Positions 11,190-23,300 are shown, counted from the stretch's first letter. The stretch: 64,000 nucleotides of DNA from Auricularia sp. M13 (GCA_037042915.1 CM073201.1:3286001-3350000); one strand, 5' to 3'. The notes: a model not told the origin generated them from the sequence alone. Numbers and translations: made by a program.

Positions 11190-12140
11190 CGGGGGTCGGC
11201 TTGCGCGGCCCCACCGCTCGCCGTTGGCACCGATCGCGGCAAGTCCTCTCCCGCCCCGAGACCATGACAACAACGCTGGGAAACGATGCAGAACAGTTGG
11301 GTAAAGTTGACGAAGGACACACCAGATTAACACTTTGACGGGGTACGTCTTCGGCGTGGGAATGCAGGCGCGCGATGCAGGACTGAAGCTTGTAATTTGA
11401 TGAGCGGAGCAAGTCCGCGGAATTACGTCACACAGCAAACGATGCCGGCGTACCATCGCGCATGGTCCGAACAGACGGAAGAGACGGAAGCTTCCACAGC
11501 GTATCGTTCAAGTTCCGCTGATGTGAATGAAGTCGTGAATTTGTTATTCGAGACGACTCCGAGCGGCATTGTAGCAGTCAGTCTGAGTCTGGCAGCGAGT
11601 CGAGTTTCCCGGTCCCCTTTCCGTATGGCACGTTGAGCAGAACTACCACGACATTTCACTGTCAAAAATACAAAGCGACGGACAGCGAGAACATCTTTCT
11701 GCCGCCATTTCGTCGTTCGCGCAAGTGAGTTCTATCTCCGACCCTGAGTTCAATTCCGCCGTGCGTGGCTAAGTTGTATCATACACGAACAGGTAGTTGG
11801 CAATGTTAGCACATGAGTGGAGCCGGAAGAACAAGTTACAAAGACCACGGGGTATGTCCAAGTCGTCACGCTAGCCATTTACAGTATCTCCGGTATGTAA
11901 ATCATGCCTAGCAACCGCGGAGCAGTTACACATTCAACTCCTCTCTAGACTCATGCGGAGTGCCGGACGCGACAATGTCCACTGAGCCGGGTCGCGCTGT
12001 GTCGCGCCCTTTGTACGTCGAAACCATACGGCTGATGGCGATAGGGCGGGTGGCAGCTTGCGATGGTTTCCACGACAGTCGCGTCGTCGTCCTGGTTCAA
12101 AAACATCAGCCTTTTTCCTGCCGTGCAGATGTGAGATAGC
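11190..12140. other. Intergenic stretch, nothing recognised
   Basis: This lies between the start of the minus-strand LysM gene and the end of the minus-strand membrane-protein gene. No exon chain, repeat or motif was recognised. Short frames on both strands look like chance. Confidence 0.45.
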
Positions 12141-13660
12141 TTACATGTTGAAGGGATCCTCTCCCGTCTGCCCGTACGTTACGAGGTCGCGGTACATCCG
12201 GCACGCCATTGTTACGACAGACACCACTATCGAATCAGGGGTGAGCACACGCACGACCTGGGGGGCGCGCGGGGCTTACATGTCGGCACCTGCAGGCTCT
12301 GCAATGATTTGTGGAAATGGGGATTGGTATCTCGACGAAGTGAGGCTTACTAGGTTCATGGTATCTGAGCGTCGCAGAATCATTGGCACAAGATGAGCCC
12401 GGGAAAACAAAAATTCTCGCATTGTGGCGCACCGTTGAGGTTGATGAATAATAGAATCTCGAATGAAATTCAGAAGGTGGTATCGTGCTCTATCTGCCTG
12501 CGTACCACCGTGGGGATGTAGACCATCATCGTAACGGCGAAGTAGATAAGCCCCTTCGCACCAAGCGTCAGCATTCCTGCATCAAGGTTCCAGAGAGCTC
12601 ACCTGTGAAAGAAGCAACTTCCATAGTCCTGCCCCGCGCGAACGCAGCAGCAGGCCAATCAGCGATACGAGGCAGATCAGGTGGATCAAGAAGGCGATGA
12701 AGATGGTGGGAAGTGTCATAATGGTGTTGTGTGCGACGCATGCGAGAAGGAGTGGGGAATAGGCGCCTCTGACCTATTACCGCGACGCTGTCTGATCACG
12801 TATTGTATCTAGCCATACTAAAAGCTGTCTCACCCTGACAAGATCTGTGGCGTACAATCAGCGCGTGAAGCCGCACTAGCAGGAAAAACCTTACTGTAAA
12901 GCGACATGGCAACCTCCGCGAGCCACATGCAAACTGACAATCGGTGTCAGTTGTGTGAAAACTGTTTGTTAAATCACGCCACCGAGTACAACGACAACAC
13001 CGCGGTTGCGCTCCGCAATTGCGATGCTGTTCGTATTAGGAATCAGCGTCCTCACGGGGAGGCTAAAGTTCGCGCTTACACGCGTATGATGAGCAACATC
13101 GACGCCGATGCGACTGCGGCATGTGAACCAATCTGTGCCGAAACATAAGTAGAGCATGACGGCGGCGCTGGAACATAGACGCACATAAATACAGATCCAT
13201 AAAGCCCGCATTGAATAAAAAAATGTGAGCATTCGAGGTGAGGCGGACGCACGGTGCAATTGGCGCTCGATGAGAAAACGTTGCTCGCGCACATGGCGCA
13301 GACGAATGTCCATATCAGGGCATATCGAGCAGCGAAATATGGCTGAGGTTGGGCGTTAATGAGTCGTAGAATTTATGCGGGCATGAAGACGATGACGCTG
13401 ACCACTTGTGTCCAGCGGAAAGGACGATTGCGCCTAAAGCATTCCCAGTCAAACTTGAAGGTCATGATAAATTCCCACCTTACACGTTGTGAGCTGGGTT
13501 AAACGGCCATGTACACGACGTACGTGTAGAGGCCACCGCAAAAGGTGAAGAACCAGAGAACTACATCTGTGATGGAGGGTCAGATACTAGGCTGGAGAAC
13601 GCTGGACAGTAGCTTACGGGCAATTTTGACCTCGATGGCGGGATCCTTCCAATCGACCAT
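12141..13660 (-). CDS. Multi-spanning membrane protein, basidiomycete-specific family (about 13 exons)
   Basis: Unknown function; a complete but finely split gene of about 260 aa. The first exons are firm: 13660-13618, 13566-13524, 13478-13403, 13342-13253 and 13132-13080, then one starting at 13026, all in consistent phase. Family marks in order are WFFTFCGGLYTWEFIMTFK, DWECFRRNRPFRWTQ, AARYALIW, SSSANC, SMLLIIRVIAIAERNR, IHLICLVSLIGLLLR, LLLSQGLIYFAVTM, FINLNDTMNL and a closing ACRMYRDL. I recall these as hallmarks of a large basidiomycete-only 7-TM-like family. Exons near the end encode as few as 5-8 residues. Exons 6-8 and the intron at 13252-13133 are the least certain; the latter may hide a few residues. 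Stop at 12143-12141. Confidence 0.8.
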
Positions 13661-13702
13661 CGCTTAGATTCCGTACCTCGGAGATAGCTCATCCTTGTTC
13701 CA

Positions 13703-13710
13703 CTTTTATA
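13703..13710 (-). promoter_or_regulatory. TATA box of the 12.1-13.7 kb membrane-protein gene
   Basis: TATAAAAG on the minus strand is 43 bp upstream of the start codon at 13660, a compact fungal core promoter. Confidence 0.65.
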
Positions 13711-13780
13711 CCGTCGAATCCGCTCGGCTGCGATGAGGCTGTTCCGTCGCCAATTGCGTACCGCGCAGCGTCACGGTCAG

Positions 13781-14135
13781 TCAGCGCTGCCGGGGTGTCA
13801 GCATCGCATCGATCGGCAAGGTCAACCACAGGTATACAGTAGCTGGTGCGAGCTGACGATTCAGCTCGCAGCTCAATCTCGGGAACTGAATGCGCATGCG
13901 CAGGTAATGGGCTGCGCATCCAATGAGGATGGCACAAGGGAATGTCATAGACCACACTGCGCAGATGGATATATGGATAGAGACACAGATAAAATGTAAA
14001 TATGTTGTGTCCTCGTAGGCGCTGCGCAATAGTATCGGTCCCGAGCATAGCCAAGCGAGAAAGCCATAGTGAGGAAAGCGCGAAGAACATCCAGCCCCTG
14101 CGCACAGTCAACAAAGCTTCAAGCCATACTTGCAC
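13781..14135 (-). pseudogene. Membrane-protein-like segment, unrecognised
   Basis: On the minus strand two overlapping frames each hold hydrophobic stretches that look like membrane helices: RRGWMFFALSSLWLSRLAML near 14100 and, in another frame, ICAVWSMTFPCAILIGCAAH near 13930. A frame change between them would join the two. I do not recognise the family. It could be a decayed gene, or upstream exons of an unrelated gene. It sits directly upstream of the promoter of the minus-strand membrane-protein gene. Confidence 0.3.
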
Positions 14136-14172
14136 ATTTTCCTGCCCAGGGTAAAAGGCAGTAGGTCACGGG

Positions 14173-16266
14173 TTGTATGCAATTAAATCCAGCAGCCACA
14201 AGGGCAGAAATATGTCCACTGCGTCGCCGCGGCCAGGAACCCAGTACCAGTCTGCTTTCAGAGAAAGAGCGCAAAAGAGAAAAAGACTGGGAGGTTGGTA
14301 TGCCGTGTGGCAATCACTGATTTGGACACGGCAAAGACGTCGAGCTGGCTGTGCGTTGCGGGTCCAGGAAGCGTGGCGCGAAATGAAGCTCCGACCCGGA
14401 CCTTATTCGACTCAAAATTTTCGCGCCATGGCCGTCTGCAACTTACCGCCCGTCATACGCGATGAGTTATCACGCTCAATATCTTCCGCGTTCCAGCGCT
14501 TAATGCAAACCTTGGACACAGTGTGTGTAATGTTCATTTGCGCTTTTTTCTCCCATCAACTTGCAACATTTATTCCGACCAGGCTACACCATGGCAATTC
14601 GGTAATGGTCTCGTCCGTAGCGGATAGCATTCTGCGCTGCGTTAAGGAGACTCTTGCGGGCGAACTCAGCACGCAGAACGATCGTATCTCAACGCAGACT
14701 GTTCTTCCGGACGAACTCTGGTGCGCTATCTGGGAGCATTTGCCGTTTTTCGACTGTGTCGCGGTTTCCCACGTCTGTGCGCGATGGCGCAAGGCTGCTT
14801 TGGCCTGTCCTGCGATCTGGCAACGCGTTACCTGCTATACCACAGTGCACAGCAACCATTGCCAGTGCCGCGACTGTGCTGGCAACGACCGAGGGCTCTG
14901 TTGCAAATGCTATGATATTGACACGGAGGATCTTCCCTTCTCTGTTCATCGTGTACCAACTGGATGGGATCTCTGCCCCTATCGCCCCAAAACTACCAAT
15001 TTTGCCGCGATCGGCGACGAGATCTTGCAGCGCAGTGCGGACCTGCCATTCAGCATCACGCTCGACATCGCCCCTTATTGGGCGGACTGCAATTCCTTCG
15101 AACATTTCCGCGGTGTCCTCCAGCCTCATATTCGACGCCTCCGGGGACTTTGTATCCGTTCTGCCGACACGGAAGCCGTGGGGGACGTTCTCCAGCATTT
15201 CCCCGAGCTCCCGTCCCTGCGCGATTTTGCAGTCGAGTTTCTGGACAACACCGAGTCTTTCCGCATACCGAAATATTTCGTGTTCGAGCAGATCGCGCTT
15301 CCGGCTCTCTACATGATCCATCTTGGGCCCGACTATCACTGGCCCGACGGACACCATTTTCCATCTGTCCGCGTGTTGTCGTTGGTACCGCGTTCCCCGA
15401 TTCATGTCCTACGGGCCCTACAAGGATGTCCTGGTCTTCAATGCCTTACGCTCGACATGACCAAGTTCAAATACACTTCATACGAAGATTCAGACGAACC
15501 CGATCTGCCTCTAAAGGCACGTCCCTACACGCTCGTCAGCCTGAATGTTGTGGGTGGATGCGATGACGCGGCTTGGGTGATGGACGCTATGGAAGTGTGT
15601 GACATCAGGCATATCACATTGAGCGTTTCCCATCCTCACGGGTGGAAGCTGTACAATCCAGTGGCGGCCGACATTGTACAGGCTCTGGAGGCACTGGCCG
15701 GCTCTATCAGAATATTCTGCGATCTCCGCGACGGGATCCTGACAATGCGGGTGACTGACGATCAAGGCCGGCGCCGACACGTGCAATGGCAGCTATCGCC
15801 GTATGAGCTCAGGCAGGACAATTATAAACCGGGAAACTTCATCCGCAGCTTTCTCGAACCTATCGCGCCCCGCAGCGTTTCGGAGCTGTCGTTAGGCCTG
15901 TCCGTCTGGTTTGCCTTCGTCAAGGCTGTTCCGTCCCAGTCCCGCTCGTACGTTGAGTGCCTCACAGTCATCGTGGGCGAAGCCGTCGACGGCGATAGCT
16001 CGACTGATGCAAGCGACATCCCGGACGTTTGCTTTCCGGCTTTGAAAACGATACGCATCACTGCCGGCGACCGAGCCATTTCGATGACTGGCGGGGATAT
16101 TGCGATGCTCCTTCACGAGCTTGGCTTGCGAGTTCCTATTGACAATCTCACTGTCGATCGTCGAGTTTTCGCTGGTGGTCGAGATGCGCTTTACGAGCTC
16201 TCAGCTGCAGTCGATTTGGGATATATCGCGGCCATTCAGGAGGACATCGACACGATAGAGGACTAG
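14173..16266 (+). CDS. F-box protein
   Basis: Up to 697 aa in one open frame. Residues about 177-217 form an F-box: VLPDELWCAIWEHLPFFD, then VSHVCARWRKAAL and PAIW, the pattern by which F-box proteins bind Skp1 in SCF ubiquitin ligases. A short Cys-rich patch follows (CQCRDC...LCCKC). The C-terminal 450 residues look like the degenerate leucine-rich repeat half of Agaricomycete F-box proteins (RVLSLVP, LQCLTLDM, LSELSLGL-like blocks), which would select the substrate. The true start may be Met at 14430, whose LPPVIRDELSRSISSAF resembles usual N-termini of this family. A frame-neutral intron of about 57 nt near 14526-14582 (GTGTGTAATG...GACCAG) is also likely, which would remove the hydrophobic stretch there. 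The target is unknown. Confidence 0.8.
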   Translation: MYAIKSSSHKGRNMSTASPRPGTQYQSAFRERAQKRKRLGGWYAVWQSLIWTRQRRRAGCALRVQEAWREMKLRPGPYSTQNFRAMAVCNLPPVIRDELSRSISSAFQRLMQTLDTVCVMFICAFFSHQLATFIPTRLHHGNSVMVSSVADSILRCVKETLAGELSTQNDRISTQTVLPDELWCAIWEHLPFFDCVAVSHVCARWRKAALACPAIWQRVTCYTTVHSNHCQCRDCAGNDRGLCCKCYDIDTEDLPFSVHRVPTGWDLCPYRPKTTNFAAIGDEILQRSADLPFSITLDIAPYWADCNSFEHFRGVLQPHIRRLRGLCIRSADTEAVGDVLQHFPELPSLRDFAVEFLDNTESFRIPKYFVFEQIALPALYMIHLGPDYHWPDGHHFPSVRVLSLVPRSPIHVLRALQGCPGLQCLTLDMTKFKYTSYEDSDEPDLPLKARPYTLVSLNVVGGCDDAAWVMDAMEVCDIRHITLSVSHPHGWKLYNPVAADIVQALEALAGSIRIFCDLRDGILTMRVTDDQGRRRHVQWQLSPYELRQDNYKPGNFIRSFLEPIAPRSVSELSLGLSVWFAFVKAVPSQSRSYVECLTVIVGEAVDGDSSTDASDIPDVCFPALKTIRITAGDRAISMTGGDIAMLLHELGLRVPIDNLTVDRRVFAGGRDALYELSAAVDLGYIAAIQEDIDTIED

Positions 16267-18210
16267 ATTGAAGCGGGGACGGACTGAATAAGTATCGCAC
16301 ATTTCATCATCCCTCTCGCAAGGTTTCACCCACGTTCCGCGAGATCCCAGTAAATATGCTTGCCTCTCTATCTCCCCGTTGCATGAGTGACAGTCGAAAG
16401 ATTTGCATGGGACGGTCAGGGTCGCTAATTTCCGACGTACAGTCCGGCCCTACTTTAGAAGCGTTGCGGACGGCGCGCGATATATGATATCTCATGCTGG
16501 CCCCTCATTCCCCTGATGATTACGGCCTCTCAGCCTATTCGACACAACATCGCGGTTCCCACGCAGGTTCGTACAACTTCGCACGGAAAAGTCTTTGCGC
16601 TGTTAGGGCACTCATACTACAGACTGAGGAATCTTGGCGTGGGGAAGCTTTCCCGAGACACCGGTCGGATCTTTGCAGGACCGGTGCATGCGACCCGTCC
16701 AATTCATTTCGGGCCACAGCAATGTACCGAGACTACTAGATAGGTACGTCGAAGAGCCCTGAACGGAGTCTCAGACGCCGGGGAAACGTCCGGATGCTGG
16801 GCTGAGAACACCGGATGCGTGCCACAACGGAGCATCATTGCGTCCTTTCCTCCATTCAGTGTATTGGGTTAAATGGCCCTGAGAATGATGATCCACGCAT
16901 TACCCTGCGGTCTCAAAACATTGGTCGAGTCAACGTGATCGGAATAAGTACAAACTTCTCAAAGGTCTTCAGTTCATGAGGGACTTTGAGCTGCAGTTGA
17001 TCCTTGTCATTTGTTCATGGGTCAGGCATTCAGACCGGAGAGCGCACCGCCAATCTAGGATATTTTGTGGATCTCCGGATGGGATTCAGCTGTCACTGGG
17101 CACTATGGAAAGCCGGACTGACCAGCTTCGGATCTGATGCTGGATCAAGCTCGGGGCGATCCATCGAGTGTGTTCCGAGAGACAAACCTTTGGCGCAACA
17201 CTGTGAACGGAGGTAACGGATTTCTCCCGCGGGTATGTCCGGGTGGTCAGAGCGACGCAGTTGCCTCCGGAATGTGGACATCATTGTCATTGTACAATTC
17301 TAGGCGGACGGTGGCGCGGGGGCAATCGCGCGCGGTTCTTTCAAAGCCGAGGACGATCCCAGTGCCAGCTTAAATTTGCGCGTGGCTGCAGTAGCGAGCT
17401 TTGCATATCGCAGATTTGCGTGTCCGACAGCGTGCAGGACGAAGTCGTAGTCAACCGTAGCCTTAGAGAATAGACTGGTCTTGTTTCAGAACTACTCCGA
17501 GAACGGCAGCGCGACGTGGGCGGGATGTCACGCACGAAGAAGCTCCCGAACATGATGTGCCTTCCGGTGAACACAACGTTGCTCTTCGATGCTACCGCTG
17601 ACTCGAAACCAATGAGAACACCTGGTACCAATGGAAGAGGAGTTGTTGTGGACGGAGTGACATGTTCCCGGCCAACGCAACGGCGATGTTATCTTGAAAG
17701 ACTCAAAGTCATGTTTGAATACACCCTTTATTATCCTAGGGCGACCTTATCACCCTAAATTTAATACTGCATTTCGATGCCAACGGATGCAGTGAGGTCA
17801 GTCCGAGTTTCCAACCGGGAAACAATACTTTTACTGTTGGTTATGGAGATTCAAAGGTACCCACAAGCGTTGTAACCTGAGGTTGTAGTACTCGAGTAGT
17901 GTACCGCTTCCTCCCTGAGTCTCCTTACTTCCTACATAGAGAACTACAGCTCAATGAAGCTTACTGGCAAATCGCCAGCGCTTGCCATGCTGTGTCCCGC
18001 GGCGACGAGGCTCGGTAAACCCACGGACTTAGTCTCGGCCGTAACTGATTACCTCCGCGTACATCGTTGTGCCATTGATTCGTCTCTCGGAACATGCTCG
18101 ATGGATTGCTCCGCGGGCACACCTGCCCGCAATCCAGGGTTTACCACAGATTACGGATTACCGGCGTTTGCATCTTCTCACTCCGGCGTCCTGAAGTCCT
18201 TACATTAGGG
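16267..18210. other. Stretch with coding-like patches but no resolved gene
   Basis: Near 17340-17640 both strands read like protein in places: on the plus strand NYSENGSATWAG, then TKKLPNMMCLPVNTTLLFDA after a TTTCAG acceptor; on the minus strand YDFVLHAVGHANLRYAKLA. No exon chain or family could be built. The rest shows nothing. The last 100 bp are the promoter region of the secreted-protein gene. Confidence 0.35.
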
Positions 18211-18211
18211 G

Positions 18212-18217
18212 TATAAA
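18212..18217 (+). promoter_or_regulatory. TATA box of the small secreted-protein gene
   Basis: TATAAA in the context GGGGTATAAAGGCG lies 92 bp before the ATG. A nearly identical context (GGGGTATAAAAGGCGGGC) is found in each unit of the tandem array. Confidence 0.7.
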
Positions 18218-18303
18218 GGCGAGGCGTTCGCGCCCGTCTCAGCGTCTCACAACAACAGCAACAGCCGTTACAGCTAGCTCCAGCTCCGACTCTCACTCTC
18301 AAG

Positions 18304-18675
18304 ATGCGCTTCTCTCTCCTTGCCCTCAGCGCCCTCCTCCCTCTCGCGCTCGCCGCGCCCGCCGCCCCCGGAAACAGCACCATCACGCCGCTCGTCGACA
18401 CCGTCGTGAAGATCTACCCCGACGTCTCGTGCGCGCAGCCTGAGCTGGGCCGCATCCGCCCGGACTGCAGCGGCGCGTGCCACTCAGTCCCCGGCGGCTT
18501 CGGCTCGTTCAAGACGAACGGCAACGGCGTCTACGGCGTCAACTGCCACGCGTACGCCGACGCCAACTGCTCGCCCAGCGGCTACCTCGGCCAGACGGGA
18601 AACCACGTCTCCACGTCGCAGTCGTGCTACCCGTTCGCCAACGCGCACTCGTACATCTGCTACTACAAGTGCTAG
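18304..18675 (+). CDS. Small secreted cysteine-rich protein
   Basis: 123 aa, single exon, of unknown function. Residues 1-18 are a textbook signal peptide (MRFSLLALSALLPLALA, cleavage at ALA-AP). The mature part of about 105 aa has eight cysteines, all after residue 42, suggesting four disulfides: single Cys at DVSC, a pair in PDCSGAC, then VNCH, ANCS, QSCY and the terminal CYYKC. One N-glycosylation site (NST) is near the new N-terminus. The TATA box and leader with many CTC/CAC words are intact, so the gene looks expressed. A Mutator-like transposon begins within its 3' untranslated region. Three internally deleted copies exist in the tandem array. It could be an effector or an antimicrobial protein; I do not recognise the family. 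Confidence 0.85.
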   Translation: MRFSLLALSALLPLALAAPAAPGNSTITPLVDTVVKIYPDVSCAQPELGRIRPDCSGACHSVPGGFGSFKTNGNGVYGVNCHAYADANCSPSGYLGQTGNHVSTSQSCYPFANAHSYICYYKC

Positions 18676-18688
18676 ATGGCGTCCTCCG

Positions 18689-18734
18689 GGGGGTAGAGAA
18701 AGTGACGCGCAGAGACGCGCAGAGACGCGCAGAG
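18689..18734. repeat. Left terminal repeat of the MULE, three GTGACGCGC-like words
   Basis: After the terminal bases come AGTGACGCGC and twice AGAGACGCGC, on a 10-bp period (18701-18730). The same words in inverse stand at the right end. Confidence 0.8.
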
Positions 18735-18870
18735 CATATCTCCCTCAAATCTTTACATAATCACACGATCCTTACCTCAATAGATAGCCAATATTGTTCT
18801 GAATATTTTAGTAATTTTAGTTGAATTTTAAAGGCCCTAAATCCGGCAATGTTCGTTAATATGTCTAAAT

Positions 18871-18926
18871 GTGCGCGTCACTCTTGCGCGTCACCGCGCG
18901 TCTCCCTGCGCGTCATGCGCGTCTGC
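18871..18926. repeat. Left subterminal cluster of GCGCGTCAC words
   Basis: Five GCGCGTC words lie in 56 bp, in the inverse orientation to those at the left tip. They are likely transposase binding sites, by analogy with subterminal repeats of other elements. Confidence 0.65.
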
Positions 18927-20303
18927 CCCTGGGAGGTATGTAACTACATGAAATCATATTATAAGCCTGTAAGATGGCTTACTACACCAGAATTGCCTCT
19001 TGGACAGTCACTGTCACACGTAAGTTGAATGCAAATGCACAATCTCAACTTCGAGCTCAGACCTTCTGGCTAACCTGCATCCAGACGCATACAATGAGCT
19101 ATGAAGGATGAGTTCCTAAGTGAGGCTTGTCATGCATTAGGAGGGAAGTGGTCTTGCAGTGTTTCTGTCCTATGAATGGCTGACCTTGAATCTGAGTAAA
19201 ATTTCGAAGTCAGCTCTTTGCTCCTTGTCTTCCTACCACCACCATCGCTTCCCTGCTTCCACTCTACCTCAAACTTGTCACCCCTCAGGGTAAAATCACT
19301 TTGTGTGGTTTATCCTTAGTTGCTCTCATTTGAGAACAATTAAAAATCTTACTGTTCTCATTTGAGAGCGGTTAATCCTACACCTTGTGGACCGGCTTCT
19401 GATTCGTGGCGCTCTGTGCTCATCCCAGATTTTGGTGATAGAGTACTATATTCCTGCTCCTGACTTTGCCTGTGTCTCTGTGCTGGGGACAGGTGGTAAC
19501 CTTTGCAGCGCCTTGTTTAGGATACTACTGCGTATACTGGTATACTGGCAACAATCCTTGTCTGCACTCTCTGTTGGGCTCTGGTCTTGTGTCTCTGCTC
19601 TGTTAGCTTCTGTGTCTAGTATCTGGATACTGCTGTCTTTACTTTGTGGTTCTGCTCGCTCCAGGAACCTGCTAATCGCTTTATTGATTCTGGTAATTAT
19701 CTTCCTGTGGAGGTATCTATTAATCTGACCATATCATAGGTTCTGTGATGTTTCTCTTCCAAAAGTTCTTCCCAAAAGCCAGATCTGAGCCACGTGGTAA
19801 GTAAAATCATGGACCCTTTGCTTTATATCTCAAACTTTGCCAGCTCCCATCACACCAGCGCCCAATCACTACGTCAACATAATTGATTCTGTTGGTAAGA
19901 GGTGGTCACCACCTTCTGAAATATATCATTCTTACACAAACAAGGGTCCTTAATTGCACAGCTTCCAGAGCAACAAGGTACGGAAATTGTGACATTTTCC
20001 CCAAGGTTGTCTAAAGAGTCTCTAGTTATTCAGTTCCTCAAAACCAAAAGCCACTCCTTTACAGGCCTCTCATCTTGTAGGCTACATCAATGCCATTCTT
20101 ACAGATGTATTAATGCTTGCATAACAGCTATAGCAACCTACCCATCAGGTGGATTTGTGACGTGTGTCAATGCACTAGGTATGCCTCATTACTTCCTTTC
20201 AAACTCTTATTCATCTGTATCTTTGCAGGGCACTCCTTGGCTGTTCTCCCTCTCCTCGATGGTATATTTCATTAAGTTTTGAGTTGACTTTCGATTCACT
20301 TAT

Positions 20304-23300
20304 GTGTATAATGTAGTGGATCCGCTGCGTTCCCATGTACTCTCCCAATCCAAGAGCAAGGCACCCTCTGTATTATCTGGAAATCATCATGGGTCCCATG
20401 GTAAGATAGAATCCACTAGCATGTCTAATTCTAATGTCTACTTCCAGACTCCAAAGTGCCAATATCCAACAACATCTCCATTGTAGTTGGCCATCCACCG
20501 GCGCAAACACAAACTTTGGTTGCACCTTCACACGTCCAGGACGCCTTGCCTCTTCCTCCAGTGATGTCTGATCGTGCATCATTATCAACATCTCAGCCAT
20601 TGGCTTTGTCAGGCACTCAGCCGTCTTCATTGCCTTTGTCAATTTCCACCAATCCTCCTTCGATCCATCAGTCTGGCCAGACTGTGGCAAAACCCCAAGC
20701 TAGCTCAGCACCTGGAGCACCCCTAATTTCGCTGCTTACCCAATCCGGCTTGCTACCACCCTCACTTCCTCACCGTTCCTGGGAGGCCTGGGAAGAGTTT
20801 GCCGATGGCGACTTCTACTCGTTTGTTTCGACTTCGCAGACTGCAGCCATGCACTCAAAATGGCAGCAGGCCAAGTTTCCTGTGCACTGGGCATCAGAGC
20901 CAAAGGGTTCAGGCCGTCAGCAGGACCCTAATGCTGAGGATCCAACAAAAGGACGTGTGCTTGTTCGCAAGTGTCTTGGGGTTTTCCATTGCCCAACTGC
21001 CGACTGCCCATTCGTTGCTCGACCACAAGCGAGACGAGATCGCAGGCAGAAACAGCTTCAGGAGCTTCAGTGCCCTCAGCACAAGGTTACTGTGCACCAC
21101 CTGGACTGTGGTGTAGAGTCTACCATTCGCACTTGGAGAGATGGGTGCCTTTACATCAATGGTGGACTGCACATGCATGTTCGGCCACCTGTCAAGCACC
21201 TCACCCAGGACGAGTTGTCTGAACTGGGCAATGTTGTCAATTTCCATCCTGATGCAGGGCCTTCCCAGCTACTTACTGGACTGCGCACATTACATGGAAC
21301 TGGACCCTCAGCATCTACAATATCTCCTGTCCTTGGCAACAAGTCGCGGCTGGGCTACGAGCGTCGTAAATTTGTTAAGACCGCACCTGTGCGTGGAGGG
21401 GATGCATTCATTGCGGACTGGAATTTGTTCTACGACCTCCATTCCAACGAGATTGTGGACCATGTCTTTGACGACTTCAGCATGGTGACGCTACAGACCA
21501 CTTTCATGGCCAATGTCGCTGTGTCCTCTATCAAGCTTAGAACTAAGACTACCAACAACGGCTTCGTCTCTGACGCAGCGCACAAGTTCTTTACATCTGG
21601 TGCACTTCTCATTGTCACCTCGACCTATTCGGAATCCCTATCCACATGGATACCAGTACTTGCATCATGGAGCACCAGTGGGTCCCAGAGGGTGTATAAG
21701 CGGCATTACTCCTGCCTCTTTATGGGCATCCATAAGATTCTTGTTCAGGATGGTCGCAGTTTGCAACCTGATGACATCAACATGGTATGTTCAACAGCGT
21801 GTGCTACATCATATAGTAATATTTTTCTAGATGATGGACTTTTCCATGGCTGAAGACGCTGCATTTCGAGGTGCATTCGTTGATGTGTTTTCAACTATCT
21901 ACGAAAGTCATTCAGAAGATCAGCTTCTTGCCCTTGCTGCAGAGCACATCAAAGGCTGCGAGTACCACTACGATGGGAGCGTAACCAAGGTCTCTGCCGT
22001 TTCGGCAGTTATACCAGTTGCCCAGCGTGATGCCTTCAAGGCTTCTGCTCGACGTCTGCTTCAGATTCGTGACTTGGAAGCTTTTACCACTCATGTGGAC
22101 AATTTGCGAAAGACCTATCCTGGCATTGGTGCTTGGCTGGACTGGTGGATGAACCCACGGGTTGCGTCTAAGATATTTCCTGCCTGCAAGGTTATGGATG
22201 ACGAGCTCTGGAGTTTGTTGCCTTCGACAAATAATGCCCAGGAGTCCCAGAACTGGAGGCTATACACTGCTGTGGGCAAGGGCTTTGGGTTTCTCGAAGG
22301 GCTCAAGCGCCTTAGAGCCTGGCTGGAGGGTTTTGAAAGTATGGACAAGTCTCTGATGGGTGAGCCAATCAGCCTATTACTTATATATTCTTTACTTATT
22401 CACTTAGCTGGATATGGTGTTCGCTATGGAACGGTTATCTCACACCCACGACCTCGAGTGCGCAAAACTGCCAAGAATGTTGAGACTCAAGTTCGTCTTG
22501 TCATTCCTAACGATGGACGTGGCCCAGATACAGCATGGGCTCTTGTGCGATCACCTTCCAAGAAGACATCTGGAGCAGCACCCACTTCATTGCCAGCAAA
22601 GCCTTCAGGTCGCCAAAAGAAGAAGTCCTCCATGGTGATACCATCTTCACCAGCCGAATCTGCTGCTAGCAGCTCAGCCCCTTCTACTCCTGAACTGAAG
22701 CCTCAGCCACACTCTGAAGGGTTAGAACTTTCTGGAAAAGAGATAACCAATTGTGTAAGCTCATTACGCTCATCATACTTGATTCAATTCTGATAGATAC
22801 AGATTCCTGGTGCCAAATGGTCGGCCAACTCCTGCTGGCTGGACTCGTCCTCACATCTCCTATATTATGCTTGTCTGCGTGACATGGACTACCTCTCACC
22901 ACTCCTTGCGCTTTCTCCACCTGAGAGTCCCCTCTCAGTGCTTTTGAAGCTCTTCCAACTGCGCTCTGAAGTTCTTCAGAGTCCTGGACCTGGCACTTCT
23001 GCCTTTATTACTCGCCAGCGTGATGGCCTTAGGCAAACACTTGTCGAGCATTCCACTGGTCAGGCTATCAAAGACAGAGCTCCAGGTGGCATGGACAGTC
23101 CATGGGTATGTTGAGTAATCTATTTTCCCTTAGGAGGTACTCATTATTTTGTAGTCATGGCTTTACGATCTAGCAAACTACGAGCGTGCCAAGTTTCCTA
23201 AGACGTCAGGTCTAGCTGCATACTTTACAGTACAATCCCTGGTCTTTGCGCTTTGCGGTGACATTGTCAATCTCAGTGGTCTTACCTACAAGTCCTCTTA

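Noticed and set aside
19387-19728. 113-codon hydrophobic frame inside the MULE left part
   Set aside because: Leu/Ser-rich by composition, no family motif, and it lies in the AT-rich leader of the transposon before the transposase exons.
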